Assembly: GCA_020636215.1 (NCBI GenBank)
Contig: JACJYG010000006.1
Location: 496,001 to 560,000 of the forward strand
Origin: Lewinellaceae bacterium
Lineage (GTDB): Bacteria; Bacteroidota; Bacteroidia; Chitinophagales; Saprospiraceae
Length of the DNA stretch: 64,000 nucleotides
Direction of reading: 5' to 3'
This document shows, piece by piece, positions 17,807 through 27,054 of this stretch; position 1 is the stretch's first letter, and each line of letters starts with the position of its first letter. The notes beneath the pieces are model-generated. The model ran no database searches, had not been told where the DNA came from, and worked only from the letters and a program-made list of their open reading frames with translations. The position numbers were made by a program, and so were the translations under genes.

Positions 17807-18541
17807 ATGAATGCAGAAGACGTTCCGCTTCCCCGGTACGATTTCATAACCGGCGCCTTGTTACTGGTCGACAAGCCCCAGGGGTGGACTTCTTTCGATG
17901 TCGTTAATAAGATCCGGTATAAACTCAAACACCGGCTAGACGTCAAGAAAATTAAAGTAGGCCATGCCGGCACCCTAGACCCTATGGCCACGGGCCTTTT
18001 GGTCATCTGTACGGGTAAAGCCACCAAGAAGTTGGCTAATTATCAGGGATTAGATAAGGAATATACCGGCACCCTGCGCCTTGGCGCCACCACTCCCTCC
18101 TACGATGCGGAGAGTGAAGTAGAAGAAACCTTTCCCACCAGCCATATTACTCCCGAACTACTCGAACAAGCCCGTCAGCAGTTTCTCGGTGACATCGACC
18201 AGGTGCCGCCGATGTTCAGTGCTATTAAAGTGGATGGGCAACCCCTCTACAAAAAAGCCCGAAAAGGGGAAGTTGTTGAAATAGAACCCCGGAGGGTACA
18301 CATCTACGAATTTGAGCTGACCCATATTGAATTGCCGGATGTTCAATTTCGGGTACACTGTAGCAAGGGCACCTACATTCGTTCCCTGGCCCATGATTTT
18401 GGTAAAGCCCTCGATAGCGGCGCCTACCTCACGGCCCTTCGCCGCACCCGCGTCGGCCAGTTTCACCTCGATGACGCCTGGGGCCTGGAAGAGCTCATCG
18501 ACTACCTGGAGGAAGATCCAATGCCGGAAGGAAACAGGTAG
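17807..18541 (+). CDS. truB: tRNA pseudouridine(55) synthase TruB
   Basis: A 244-residue TruB with the catalytic motif VGHAGTLDPMATGLL (Asp58), the opening LLLVDKPQGWTSFDVV, and the later signatures YDAESEVEETF, PPMFSAIKVDGQPLYKKARKG and CSKGTYIRSLAHDFG. It makes pseudouridine 55 in the T-loop of tRNAs. It has no C-terminal PUA extension, so it is of the short form usual in Bacteroidota. It is downstream of uppP with a 96-bp gap. Confidence 0.97.
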   Translation: MNAEDVPLPRYDFITGALLLVDKPQGWTSFDVVNKIRYKLKHRLDVKKIKVGHAGTLDPMATGLLVICTGKATKKLANYQGLDKEYTGTLRLGATTPSYDAESEVEETFPTSHITPELLEQARQQFLGDIDQVPPMFSAIKVDGQPLYKKARKGEVVEIEPRRVHIYEFELTHIELPDVQFRVHCSKGTYIRSLAHDFGKALDSGAYLTALRRTRVGQFHLDDAWGLEELIDYLEEDPMPEGNR

Positions 18542-18631
18542 GGACGGCCACCATTGCATAGCCTATAATAAATTCTAAAAACCAAATTCAAACAGCTTCT
18601 TATTGATTTTGGCTATTAATTGCAAATTCTT

Positions 18632-21184
18632 ATGAAATACGCTGCAGGGGTATTTTTACTATGGTTCGCGCTCGCCGGCCTGGGCTGCCGGGAAAAGCAG
18701 AATTCTTACGAAGAAACAGAAAGCGGGGCCGCTCAGGCGATGGAGGAGTGGGCCCTATTGCGGTCTTATCCCGATGGCAGGATCTGGCAGCGCAATCTCT
18801 CGGAGGCCTTTGAACAGCGGCAACTCGAACTGGTTTTTCGGGATGAGAACCCCGATTGGGAAGCCCTGGGCCCAAAGAATTTCGGCGGCCGCACCATCAG
18901 CCTGGCGTTTCACCCCACCGATCCCAATATCATTTACGTTGGCGCAGCCGGCGGCGGCCTATGGAAAACCACCACGGCCGGCGTAGGTGCACAAGCCTGG
19001 GAACGGGTTCCCCTGGGCTATCCGGTGCTGGGGGTCAGCGCAATCGCCATCAACCCGGACAACCCGGATGAAATGTACATCGGCACGGGGGAAGTATACA
19101 ACTATACGGTGGCTAGCCCGGGCGTATCCGACCGGCTGACCCGGGGTTCTTACGGCATTGGTATCCTTAAAACATCTGATGGCGGCCAAAGCTGGCAAAA
19201 ATCGCTGGACTGGAGCTATGAGGAAATGAGAGGCGTATGGGATGTGGCCGTCAACCCGGAAAACCCGAATACCGTTTTTGCGGCGACTACAGAAGGCATT
19301 TTTCGGACCTACAATGCTGGCGCCACCTGGGATATGGTGCACGATTACCCCATGGGAGTAGACATCGAACTGTACCCACTTGACACCAATATTGTTTTTG
19401 TCACCCACGGCGGTTACCAAAGCCCGGCTTCCGGTATTTTCCGGTCGGATGATGGTGGAGATACTTTTACGTTAGTTCCCGGCCTGCCCTCGGGCTTTGA
19501 CGGCCGGGCCCGGTTTTCCATCAGCCCCTCCGACCCGGAAGTGATGTATATCTCTCTGGCCAATGCTTTTGCCAGCATAGGCCTGTTCCGTTCCTCTGAC
19601 GGCGGCGCCAGCTGGTCCAATGTCAACCCCTCGGATGTGGCCAAGTACCAGGGCTGGTATTCTCACGATGTGGCCATCAAGCCTGATGACCCGAATACGA
19701 TCATTTATACGGGTATTGATGTTTTCAAGTCGGCCAATGGCGGCGCAGTTCTCAGCCAGAAGACTTTCTGGTATGCCTGGTTCCTGGACCAGACGCCCGT
19801 CGGTGGCCCGGAAGGGCCGCCCGATTATGTGCATGCTGACATCCACGGCGCTTATTATTCTCCCTTCAACCCCAACACCATTTTCCTGGTGACCGACGGC
19901 GGTGTTTTCGCTTCCGAAGACAATGGCGAAACCTGGGCGGGCCGCAACGGGGGGTACCAGTCGCAGCAGTTCTACGCCAACTTCTCCAATTCTCCAACCA
20001 ACCCCAACCTGGCCATGGGCGGCCTGCAGGACAACGCCACTGCCATATACCTCGGTAGCGATTCCTGGGATCGGGTGATTGGTGGTGACGGCATGTGCAC
20101 AGCTATTCATCCCACCAATGAAAGTATCCTTTACGGTTCTTCCCAAAACCTAAACGTGCGCCGCTCCAATAATGGCGGCGCCAGCTTTTTCGGACTGAAT
20201 ATTGCTTCAGCAAATGGCGAACAGAAAAATTTCAACGGTCCCTTCGAACTCGACCCCCAAAACCCGGATGTCCTCTATGCCGGAGCCCAACGCCTGCATG
20301 TATCTTACGACGGAGGCCAGAACTGGGCGGCTACTTCTGTCGATTATGTAGACCCGGATAATGGCAACCCCATCCTGGCCATTGCTGTTTCGCCTTTTGA
20401 CAACAACAAGATATTTGTGGGCACAGCGCCCTTGCTGGGCCCCAATCCACGGGTTTTCCGGTCAACAAATGGCGGCGCCGACTGGCTGCCGATGGCCGGG
20501 TTGCCCGACCGGACGCCGATGGACATAGCCTTTCATCCGGCAGATGATAATATACTCTATGCTGTTTTCTCCGGGTTTGGAACCAATCACGTATTTAAAA
20601 CTGAAGACAGCGGCGCCAACTGGGAAGCGATCGATAACGGCCTGCCGGATGTTCCTGCCAATACGATCGTCATCGACCCCGATCAGCCTTCTGATATCTA
20701 TTTGGGCAATGACCTGGGCGTTTATGCCTCCTTCGATGGTGGGCAGAGTTGGGAGGCCTACTCGGTAGCAATGGCAGACGCCGTGATGGTATACGACCTG
20801 AGCATTTCTCCAGCTAACCGCATGCTCCGGGCCGCTACTCACGGGCTTGGCGTATACCAGACAAGCCTGCGGGAGATCGTCTCCAATCATGAGGTAGCCA
20901 CCCTGCAGGTTTTGCTGAAGCAAAATTACCCCAACCCGGTGCAGGCCCAGACTACGATCGCTTTCGAATTACCGGAGGCGGCACAGATACAATTGCGGCT
21001 ATTCAATAGTAGTGGACAGGAGGTTTTACAACTACAGAAAGGGCTATTTGCTGCGGGAAAGCACACTGTGGACTGTTCCCTGAACCGCATGTCTGCGGGA
21101 ATGTACGCTTATGTGCTGGAAGGGCGCTTCCAAAGTAACCAGCGGCAGGCGTTTCGGGAGGTAAGAACGCTGGTGAAGCGGTAG
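18632..21184 (+). CDS. Sortilin/BNR-repeat beta-propeller protein with T9SS sorting domain
   Basis: The ATG at 18632 is preferred over a TTG four codons up, because it opens a signal sequence with a lipobox (LAGLGC). The 850-residue product has many copies of the BNR/Asp-box pattern S-x-D-G-G-x-(S/T/N)-W (for example TSDGGQSW, SSDGGASW, EDSGANW, SFDGGQSW) and 'PNTVFAAT' blades, typical of VPS10/sortilin-like ten-bladed propellers. The last 85 residues start LKQNYPNPVQAQTTI and form a type A T9SS sorting domain. Having both a lipobox and a T9SS signal is unusual; the Cys may be fortuitous. Probably a large surface or secreted binding or glycan-active protein; no catalytic residues are assigned. 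Confidence 0.85.
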   Translation: MKYAAGVFLLWFALAGLGCREKQNSYEETESGAAQAMEEWALLRSYPDGRIWQRNLSEAFEQRQLELVFRDENPDWEALGPKNFGGRTISLAFHPTDPNIIYVGAAGGGLWKTTTAGVGAQAWERVPLGYPVLGVSAIAINPDNPDEMYIGTGEVYNYTVASPGVSDRLTRGSYGIGILKTSDGGQSWQKSLDWSYEEMRGVWDVAVNPENPNTVFAATTEGIFRTYNAGATWDMVHDYPMGVDIELYPLDTNIVFVTHGGYQSPASGIFRSDDGGDTFTLVPGLPSGFDGRARFSISPSDPEVMYISLANAFASIGLFRSSDGGASWSNVNPSDVAKYQGWYSHDVAIKPDDPNTIIYTGIDVFKSANGGAVLSQKTFWYAWFLDQTPVGGPEGPPDYVHADIHGAYYSPFNPNTIFLVTDGGVFASEDNGETWAGRNGGYQSQQFYANFSNSPTNPNLAMGGLQDNATAIYLGSDSWDRVIGGDGMCTAIHPTNESILYGSSQNLNVRRSNNGGASFFGLNIASANGEQKNFNGPFELDPQNPDVLYAGAQRLHVSYDGGQNWAATSVDYVDPDNGNPILAIAVSPFDNNKIFVGTAPLLGPNPRVFRSTNGGADWLPMAGLPDRTPMDIAFHPADDNILYAVFSGFGTNHVFKTEDSGANWEAIDNGLPDVPANTIVIDPDQPSDIYLGNDLGVYASFDGGQSWEAYSVAMADAVMVYDLSISPANRMLRAATHGLGVYQTSLREIVSNHEVATLQVLLKQNYPNPVQAQTTIAFELPEAAQIQLRLFNSSGQEVLQLQKGLFAAGKHTVDCSLNRMSAGMYAYVLEGRFQSNQRQAFREVRTLVKR

Positions 21185-21321
21185 GAGGGAGTAGTAGTGT
21201 CTAATGGGAATGGCAATATTGCTGTATTCTTGTTTTGTTAGCCTTGGGAGGAGATTCCCGGATAACCATTCAGCAATAAAACCATTCAACCATTAATCGA
21301 CTCACAGTCCACTCAAATGCC

Positions 21322-21329
21322 TACCTTTG
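21322..21329 (+). promoter_or_regulatory. -7 box, TACCTTTG
   Basis: Exact TAnnTTTG match 19 bp before the methyltransferase ATG at 21348. It overlaps the TTG at 21327 that would be the upstream alternative start, which favours 21348. Confidence 0.6.
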
Positions 21330-21347
21330 CGGCCTTATACCAGATTT

Positions 21348-22034
21348 ATGTATCCTTTTCCATTGGGATTTCAAACGCGGCAGGAGGTTTTGGACGTAGA
21401 AGGGCTGTACGTCGAATTATCCATTATCACCAATACGGATGAGTTGATGGATCGGCTGATTGCCCAGGGGGAGCAGCACGAAGATGTGCTCGATGAACGG
21501 ATACCCTATTGGGCCGATTTGTGGCCTTCTGCTCTTGCCCTGGGGCGGTATCTAATTCAGGAGAACATCATTCGTCCCGGTTTGACAGTTACTGAAATGG
21601 GATGCGGCTTGTCCCTTCCCGGTATCATTGCGGGCCGGCTAGGCGCCAGTGTTACTTTAACAGACTATCTGTCGTCTGCACTTGATTTCGCCCGCCACAA
21701 TTGGGCGCAGAATCTGGAAGAGCCTGCGGTTTTTGCGCTCATGGACTGGCGGGACCCTAACCCCGCCCTGGCTGCCGATGTGTTGTTGGCTTCTGATATA
21801 GCCTACGAGCGCCGTACTTTTGAATACTTACCCCATGCCTTTCGCACCCTTTGCAAACCAGGGGGCGTCATCCTTGTCAGTGAACCCAATCGGGCCATCG
21901 CTGCCGATTTTTTCGCCCAACTTGCCGGCCACGGCTTTGAGGTGAAATCCAGTGCTTTGACTGGTTTTTACAATAAGTTATCCTATCGTGTGAACGTCTA
22001 TCAATTATCGGTTTCTATGGTTGTTGAAGTTTAA
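21348..22034 (+). CDS. Class I SAM-dependent methyltransferase (Methyltransf_16-like)
   Basis: A 228-residue protein with the Rossmann-fold SAM motif VTEMGCGLSLPGIIAGRLGASVTLTDY (motif I and the acidic residue at the end of strand 2) and the family feature YWADLWPSALALGRYL just before it, as in the lysine methyltransferases of the METTL/ETFB type. A later motif, DVLLASDIAYERRTF, fits motif IV. It probably methylates a protein side chain; the target is not predictable. A short GTG/TTG extension upstream was rejected because it overlaps the -7 box. Confidence 0.8.
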   Translation: MYPFPLGFQTRQEVLDVEGLYVELSIITNTDELMDRLIAQGEQHEDVLDERIPYWADLWPSALALGRYLIQENIIRPGLTVTEMGCGLSLPGIIAGRLGASVTLTDYLSSALDFARHNWAQNLEEPAVFALMDWRDPNPALAADVLLASDIAYERRTFEYLPHAFRTLCKPGGVILVSEPNRAIAADFFAQLAGHGFEVKSSALTGFYNKLSYRVNVYQLSVSMVVEV

Positions 22035-22066
22035 GGTTTTCCAGCATGGGCCCGGCATCAGCCGGT

Positions 22067-23893
22067 TTATTCCTGTTGTCCACCATCCGTTGCCGGAGCG
22101 ACGGCGGGTGTAGCCGGTGCTGGCGAAGCCGCCGGAACCTCAGCAGTAGGCTGTGGCTCTGCCGGTTTTTCCTTGATAGCCGGAAAGCGCAGGATACTTC
22201 GTAGGGGCCGCACCGAAGTAACGGCCGAGCGTTGGCTCTTCAGATGAATATCGAGCGCCAGGTTGTAGGACAGCATATTCGTATTGTCAATGCGGTCTAG
22301 CGGAAAGGTTTCCTGGGTTTCCAGGGTGACATAAAAGCGCTTGCGCGCGGCGTCTGGTTCCACCTTGACAATGCGTACATTCAGCTCTTTATCGCTGCGG
22401 CGCACCAGCAAGTTGCCGATGTAGGGCTGGAGGTCGAAATTTACGGGATTGTAGCGGTCCTCAACCTCGATAGCGAATTTCCATTGGAACGCGAACTCCC
22501 AGCCGTCTTTTTTACTGAGGTCAAACTGGCCATCGTTGATAGCGGCGATAGGGTGAGCGCTGGTCTGTATCTCCTGGTTGATATCGAAAGAAAGGTATTC
22601 TCCATTGACCGCTTCGGTACTGCGTATGCGATACTGCACATTCAGTTTGCTGGGCCTGCCGTCGATCGGCCCCTCAAAATTGCTGGCCAGAGGGCGCCCG
22701 GTGATCGTAAAGCGGCAGCCTGTGGCGCCGGACTGTTGGTCATAGAAAGGTTCGGCGGCCAGGCTAGGCAGGCCGTTATAGACGCCAGCTTGTACTTTTT
22801 CAATCGTCCAGAAATTGTTGGTCATATTTTCCGGAATGCCCTCCACTATGAGGAAATGCTTGTGCTCTACCCCTTCGATCATGAGCGGTAAATCCTGAGC
22901 GTTTTGAAAGACCGGTTGAATGCCCGACAAGTAACGCCGGATATCGGCAGGGGAAGGTAAGGGAGAAAACAGGCGCTGTTTGTCATATACTCCCTCGAAG
23001 TCGGTGAAAATAATGGTCTCCCAGTCATTACCCATAAAAGACAGTTTGCTTCCTTTACCGATTCCGAAACTGGCTTTTAAATGAGCCGGTAGGGGCGCGG
23101 TCAGGTTCAGGCTACCCTCCGTTTCAATCTTGAAATTTTCTTCGGCAGCAGTAATGTGTTTGATCATTACCCCCTCAAATTCACGCAGGTAATAAGCATT
23201 ATTGATATAGGAAGGGTTTTCCCGGTAAAAGCTCCACAGTTTCATCATGGCCTCGGTTGTGCGGAAGTCGTTGGCCGACAAAACCAGGTGGAGGGGGGAA
23301 AGGAAGGAACCGGACAGCGCCAAAACGGAGGACTGCCGGCGGCTATCGGTATCGAGGGCGGTGCGGAAAGCCAGGTAAGGTGGTTCAATACCGGCATCTA
23401 GCGCAGCTTTGAGGTATCCGCTGCAGGTTTTATGCAGGATAAAGGAATCGAAATTTTCATCCGGGTTGATGGCAAACTGGTTGGCAACGCTGTTGAGCCG
23501 GAAGATGCGGCTGGGGCTGTAGTTAATCTCATCAAAAGCCTGCAAGCGTTCTTCTCCGTTGAACAGGTAGTACAACAACCCTCCTCCCCGAATGTCAGCC
23601 GTTTCCACTTTCGTGCGCAGGTCGCGTTTGCCCAAAAACTTGCTGATGTCTTGGGGGACATAATCACGGCGGCCATCAGGAGTGGCGAAGCCACAGTATT
23701 CACAATGCTTTTTAAAAGTTTTCTGCAAAGCATAACCGAGAGAAATGCGGGAGTAGGAGCGCTCCGGCGGCCATTCATTGGTACGGTACTCTTCCAGCTT
23801 GCGCTGATAGCGGTCAATGCGTTGGGCCGTAATGGGAATGCTTATGATGGCGAAGAGGCTTATCAGTAGCAGTGTACACAATCGGGTTTGCAT
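22067..23893 (-). CDS. Large exported protein of unknown function
   Basis: A 608-residue protein with a signal peptide (ends SIPITAQ). No domain is recognised. What can be seen: a Cys pair CEYCGF near residue 62; conserved-looking Tyr/Arg-rich N-terminal segment; a central region with mixed alpha/beta character and several ITGRPLASNFEGP- and FTDFEGVYDKQR-like strands; two DUF-like beta-rich stretches; and a C-terminal 45-residue tail of Pro, Ala, Thr and Glu (PAEPQPTAEVPAASP), probably disordered. No T9SS sorting domain and no lipobox, so it is probably periplasmic. A good -7 box lies at 23931-23938 on the same strand. Confidence 0.6.
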   Translation of the reverse strand: MQTRLCTLLLISLFAIISIPITAQRIDRYQRKLEEYRTNEWPPERSYSRISLGYALQKTFKKHCEYCGFATPDGRRDYVPQDISKFLGKRDLRTKVETADIRGGGLLYYLFNGEERLQAFDEINYSPSRIFRLNSVANQFAINPDENFDSFILHKTCSGYLKAALDAGIEPPYLAFRTALDTDSRRQSSVLALSGSFLSPLHLVLSANDFRTTEAMMKLWSFYRENPSYINNAYYLREFEGVMIKHITAAEENFKIETEGSLNLTAPLPAHLKASFGIGKGSKLSFMGNDWETIIFTDFEGVYDKQRLFSPLPSPADIRRYLSGIQPVFQNAQDLPLMIEGVEHKHFLIVEGIPENMTNNFWTIEKVQAGVYNGLPSLAAEPFYDQQSGATGCRFTITGRPLASNFEGPIDGRPSKLNVQYRIRSTEAVNGEYLSFDINQEIQTSAHPIAAINDGQFDLSKKDGWEFAFQWKFAIEVEDRYNPVNFDLQPYIGNLLVRRSDKELNVRIVKVEPDAARKRFYVTLETQETFPLDRIDNTNMLSYNLALDIHLKSQRSAVTSVRPLRSILRFPAIKEKPAEPQPTAEVPAASPAPATPAVAPATDGGQQE

Positions 23894-23930
23894 CCCTGAA
23901 CAGGTTTGGTTTTGTTGAATAATTGAGAAA

Positions 23931-23938
23931 CAAAGGTA
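23931..23938 (-). promoter_or_regulatory. -7 box, TACCTTTG on the minus strand
   Basis: On the minus strand this reads TACCTTTG, an exact TAnnTTTG match, 38 bp before the start codon at 23893. Confidence 0.55.
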
Positions 23939-24013
23939 ATTTTGGTCTCCCCATCAACGAAGGATATCAGGAAAAACTTGTATCATATATAGTGATTTTT
24001 TGTAACTATTGAA

Positions 24014-25219
24014 ATGGGGCGTGGGAAAAGCCGGCATCAAAGGGAGGGATCGCAATCTGAATTCTCTATATTGCAGCCAAAAACATTGGACCGCGTCATA
24101 CTTCTTTCTCCGGCTCATCCGCTGCGAGGGGGCATTGCTTCCTCCACAGAACGCCTGGCGCAGGAACTGCAGCAGCAGGGCCTGTCTGTTCGCATCTATT
24201 CCTTTAGCCTTCAATACCCCTCTTTCCTTTTTCCCGGTAAAACCCAGTATTCGGATAGCCCTGCTCCGGAAGGATTAGACATCGTGGCGATCGTTAATTC
24301 AATCAACCCCTTCAACTGGTGGAAAGTAGGAAAACGGTTGCGTTCTGAAGCGCCGGACCTGATCATCACCCGCTACTGGCTACCATTTATGGGCCCCTGC
24401 CTGGGTACGATCCTGCGTTTTGCCCGGCGCGGCGGGCGCACTAAGGTAATTGCCATAACAGATAACGCTATCCCCCACGAACACCGCCCGGGCGACCGCT
24501 TGTTTACCCGTTATTTTATTGGGGCGGTAGATGGTTTTGTAGCCATGTCCCGCTCAGTGGAAGCGGATATCCGGCAGTTTACTACCCATAAGCCGGTGGC
24601 CTATATTCCTCATCCGATCTATGACAACTATGGCCCTTTAGCCGGACGCGAAGAGTCGCTGCAGTATCTGAGCCTGCCTCCGGCGCCGGGTTATTTGCTT
24701 TTCTTTGGATTCATCAGGGCTTACAAAGGGCTGGGGTTGTTGTTGGAGGCTATGGCGGATGAGCGGGTTCGCCGCCTGGGCTTACGGCTGATTGTAGCCG
24801 GGGAGTTTTATGACGATGAAGCGCCTTACCGGAAATTAATTCGGGACAATGGACTGGAAGGACAGGTAATCCTGAAGAACGCGTATATTCCCAATGAAGA
24901 AGTTCGGTACTATTTTGGCGCCGCCAGTCTGGCCGTACAGCCTTACCTGTCAGCCACCCAAAGTGGCATTTCCCAATTGGCGTATCACTTTGAAAAACCT
25001 ATGGTGGTAACTAAAGTTGGGGGGCTGCCGGAGATCGTTCTGCACGGAAAAGAAGGTTATGTAGTAGCGGTGGCTGCACCAGCGATTGCCGACGCAATTG
25101 TCGATTTTTTTCAGGAAAAGCGGGAAAGTGATATGGTGGCCGGAGTGCGGGAGGGCAAAAAACGCTTTTCCTGGAGTAATATGGTGGAGGGCATTAAAAC
25201 ATTATACCAAAAACTATGA
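24014..25219 (+). CDS. Glycosyltransferase family 4
   Basis: A 401-residue GT-B fold enzyme. The N-terminal domain starts RVILLSPAHPLRGGIASSTERLAQEL, the glycine-rich acceptor-side loop. The C-terminal domain has LLFFGFIRAYKGLGLLLEAM, then LIVAGEFYDDE, and the donor-binding QSGISQLAYHFEKPMVVTKVGGLPEIV with the E-x(7)-E-like pattern. It transfers a sugar from a nucleotide-sugar to a surface glycan or lipid. The first 23 residues before LDRVILL look unstructured, so a TTG at 24083 may be the true start. It overlaps the next gene by 4 bp and heads a run of genes that includes gmhA and gmhB, so a heptose or related sugar is a reasonable donor. Confidence 0.87.
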   Translation: MGRGKSRHQREGSQSEFSILQPKTLDRVILLSPAHPLRGGIASSTERLAQELQQQGLSVRIYSFSLQYPSFLFPGKTQYSDSPAPEGLDIVAIVNSINPFNWWKVGKRLRSEAPDLIITRYWLPFMGPCLGTILRFARRGGRTKVIAITDNAIPHEHRPGDRLFTRYFIGAVDGFVAMSRSVEADIRQFTTHKPVAYIPHPIYDNYGPLAGREESLQYLSLPPAPGYLLFFGFIRAYKGLGLLLEAMADERVRRLGLRLIVAGEFYDDEAPYRKLIRDNGLEGQVILKNAYIPNEEVRYYFGAASLAVQPYLSATQSGISQLAYHFEKPMVVTKVGGLPEIVLHGKEGYVVAVAAPAIADAIVDFFQEKRESDMVAGVREGKKRFSWSNMVEGIKTLYQKL

Positions 25220-25734
25220 GCAAGGAAATTCTGGATCATACCGGCGATTCCGGTGGCCCGGCCGGCCCCATAGGGCGAACGGTGCTGATCACCGGCTTTA
25301 TCCTGGGGGCATTATTACTGGGTTCAGGATACCTGATTGAAGCCTTGCCTTTCGAAGGCCATTGGGTGTCCCAACTGAGGGTGGGGGCTATGCTGTTTTT
25401 GTTGTGGCTACTGATCAATACGGGTTTACGGACATCAGAAAAGCTGATGAAAGGCCTGGAGGTTGGGTGGTTGTTCATTGCAGGCATGGGCATCGGTTTG
25501 GCCGGGCATCTGGTGCAGTCACTGGGCTTCTGGGCAGTAGCCAAATATACAGGCGCCATGGATACCTGGATGGCTGGTGTGGGAGTAAGCCTGCTGGCGC
25601 CGGTTTTAGCCGTCAGTTTAATGGTCACGACTCTTACCGTCATCACACTGCGGGTGAAGCGTAAGCTGGTGGCCAACGGCCTGCGGTTGCTGCTCTTTGC
25701 CTTGCTGGCCTTCCTGATCTATTATTTCATGTAA
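25216..25734 (+). CDS. Multi-pass membrane protein of unknown function
   Basis: A 172-residue protein with about five membrane helices (roughly residues 22-42, 53-68, 80-102, 116-140, 152-171) and a Gly/Pro-rich N-terminus. No family is recognised. The start overlaps the glycosyltransferase stop in an ATGA arrangement, so the two are translationally coupled, and gmhA follows after 15 bp. The position suggests a part in the same glycan pathway, as a membrane partner. Confidence 0.7.
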   Translation: MSKEILDHTGDSGGPAGPIGRTVLITGFILGALLLGSGYLIEALPFEGHWVSQLRVGAMLFLLWLLINTGLRTSEKLMKGLEVGWLFIAGMGIGLAGHLVQSLGFWAVAKYTGAMDTWMAGVGVSLLAPVLAVSLMVTTLTVITLRVKRKLVANGLRLLLFALLAFLIYYFM

Positions 25735-25749
25735 GCACCCAAACTCAAT

Positions 25750-26325
25750 ATGAGAGAAAGAATCAGGGAAGCGATCAATCAGAGCATAAGCGCCAAACAG
25801 GCTATCCTGGCTAATGACGGCCTGATGCAAACCATTGAAGCCGTGGTGGAAGCTTGTGTGTCTGCATTTATCCAGGATGGTAAAATCCTTTTTTGTGGCA
25901 ACGGTGGCAGCGCGGCGGATGCCCAGCATCTGGCTGCTGAATTTTCCGGCCGTTTTTATTTCGACCGTCCGCCGCTCTTTGCAGAAGCGCTGCACGTCAA
26001 TACCTCGTTTATCACGGCAGTGGCCAATGATTATGATTTCAATGAGATTTACGCCCGTATGGTGCGGGCTGCCGGCCGACAAGGCGACCTGTTGTTCTGT
26101 TTGTCTACTTCAGGCAATTCCCCCAATATCCTCAAGGCTGCGCTGGCCGCCCGGGAACAGGGAATGATCGTTGTCGGAATGACGGGTAGTAAGGGCGGGC
26201 AACTTCGGCCGCAGTGTGATTTCCTGTTTGATGCGCCTTCCGACGATACTCCCCGCATTCAGGAGTGTCATATGTTGATTGGCCATATCATTTGCGAGTT
26301 GGTAGAACAAAGAATGTTTACATAG
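25750..26325 (+). CDS. gmhA: Phosphoheptose isomerase GmhA (SIS domain)
   Basis: A 191-residue SIS-domain protein with the GmhA signatures FCGNGGSAADAQHLAAEFSGRF, FCLSTSGNSPNIL and QECHMLIGHIICE, which carry the substrate-phosphate loop and the zinc ligands (His and Glu in the first, Gln and His in the last). It converts sedoheptulose 7-phosphate to D-glycero-D-manno-heptose 7-phosphate. The gene directly after it is gmhB, with no gap, which supports the assignment over other SIS isomerases. Confidence 0.94.
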   Translation: MRERIREAINQSISAKQAILANDGLMQTIEAVVEACVSAFIQDGKILFCGNGGSAADAQHLAAEFSGRFYFDRPPLFAEALHVNTSFITAVANDYDFNEIYARMVRAAGRQGDLLFCLSTSGNSPNILKAALAAREQGMIVVGMTGSKGGQLRPQCDFLFDAPSDDTPRIQECHMLIGHIICELVEQRMFT

Positions 26326-26910
26326 ATGGAATCTGACTTACCTACTCCAAATGCTTCCTGGACTATTTTTCTGGACCGCGATGGAGTCATCAATAGGCGC
26401 CTTCCGGGAGCTTATGTACGGAGTTGGGCGGAATTTGAATGGCTGCCCGGAGTGGTGGAGGCCATTGTCTGGTTGGCTCAGTCATTCGGGCGCGTGATCG
26501 TCGTGACCAATCAGCAAGGAATTGGAAAAGGGTTGATGGATGAAGCAGCCCTGGCAGGTATTCATCGGCAAATGGTGGCCGAGGTGGAGGCTGGCGGCGG
26601 CAGGATCGATGGTATTTATTTTTGTCCCGATCTTTCTTCCCAACAACCCAACTGCCGGAAACCGTCGCCAGCTATGGCGCTGCTCGCCCGGCGCGATTTT
26701 CCGGATATAGATTTTCATCGGTCCATTATGGTTGGCGACTCCCTTTCTGATATGGATTTTGGCCAGCAGCTGGGAATGTTCAACGTATTGGTGGCCACTA
26801 AGAAAGAAGAGGCAGATGTTATTCATCAGGCAAAGGAGGGAGGGCTGAAAATAGATGCCAAGGTAGAGAGCCTGGCCGCATTGGCGGGCGCCTGGAGAAA
26901 CCGGAAATGA
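26326..26910 (+). CDS. gmhB: D-glycero-D-manno-heptose 1,7-bisphosphate 7-phosphatase (HAD), GmhB-like
   Basis: A 194-residue HAD phosphatase with all four motifs: FLDRDGVIN (Asp17 and Asp19), VTNQQGIGKG, CRKPSPAM and MVGDSLSDMDFG. These are GmhB-type, and the neighbour gmhA fits. The loop that in many GmhB proteins binds zinc (C-x-H ... C-x-C) is degenerate here: FCPDLSSQQPNCRKP keeps only two Cys, so zinc is probably not bound. It starts immediately after the gmhA stop codon. The heptose could be built into lipopolysaccharide, S-layer glycan or exopolysaccharide. Confidence 0.88.
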   Translation: MESDLPTPNASWTIFLDRDGVINRRLPGAYVRSWAEFEWLPGVVEAIVWLAQSFGRVIVVTNQQGIGKGLMDEAALAGIHRQMVAEVEAGGGRIDGIYFCPDLSSQQPNCRKPSPAMALLARRDFPDIDFHRSIMVGDSLSDMDFGQQLGMFNVLVATKKEEADVIHQAKEGGLKIDAKVESLAALAGAWRNRK

Positions 26911-27054
26911 GACTCCGGTTTGGGCCCGGGTAAAAAAAAAGCGGCCTACAGCCGTTGGGAAGCCTTATTTTCTTATTTTTCCCGAAATATCTTGTATTCC
27001 GCCCAACAATTGGGGAATGCCGGGTTATTAAAAATTAACTTTTACTCCCTTTCT

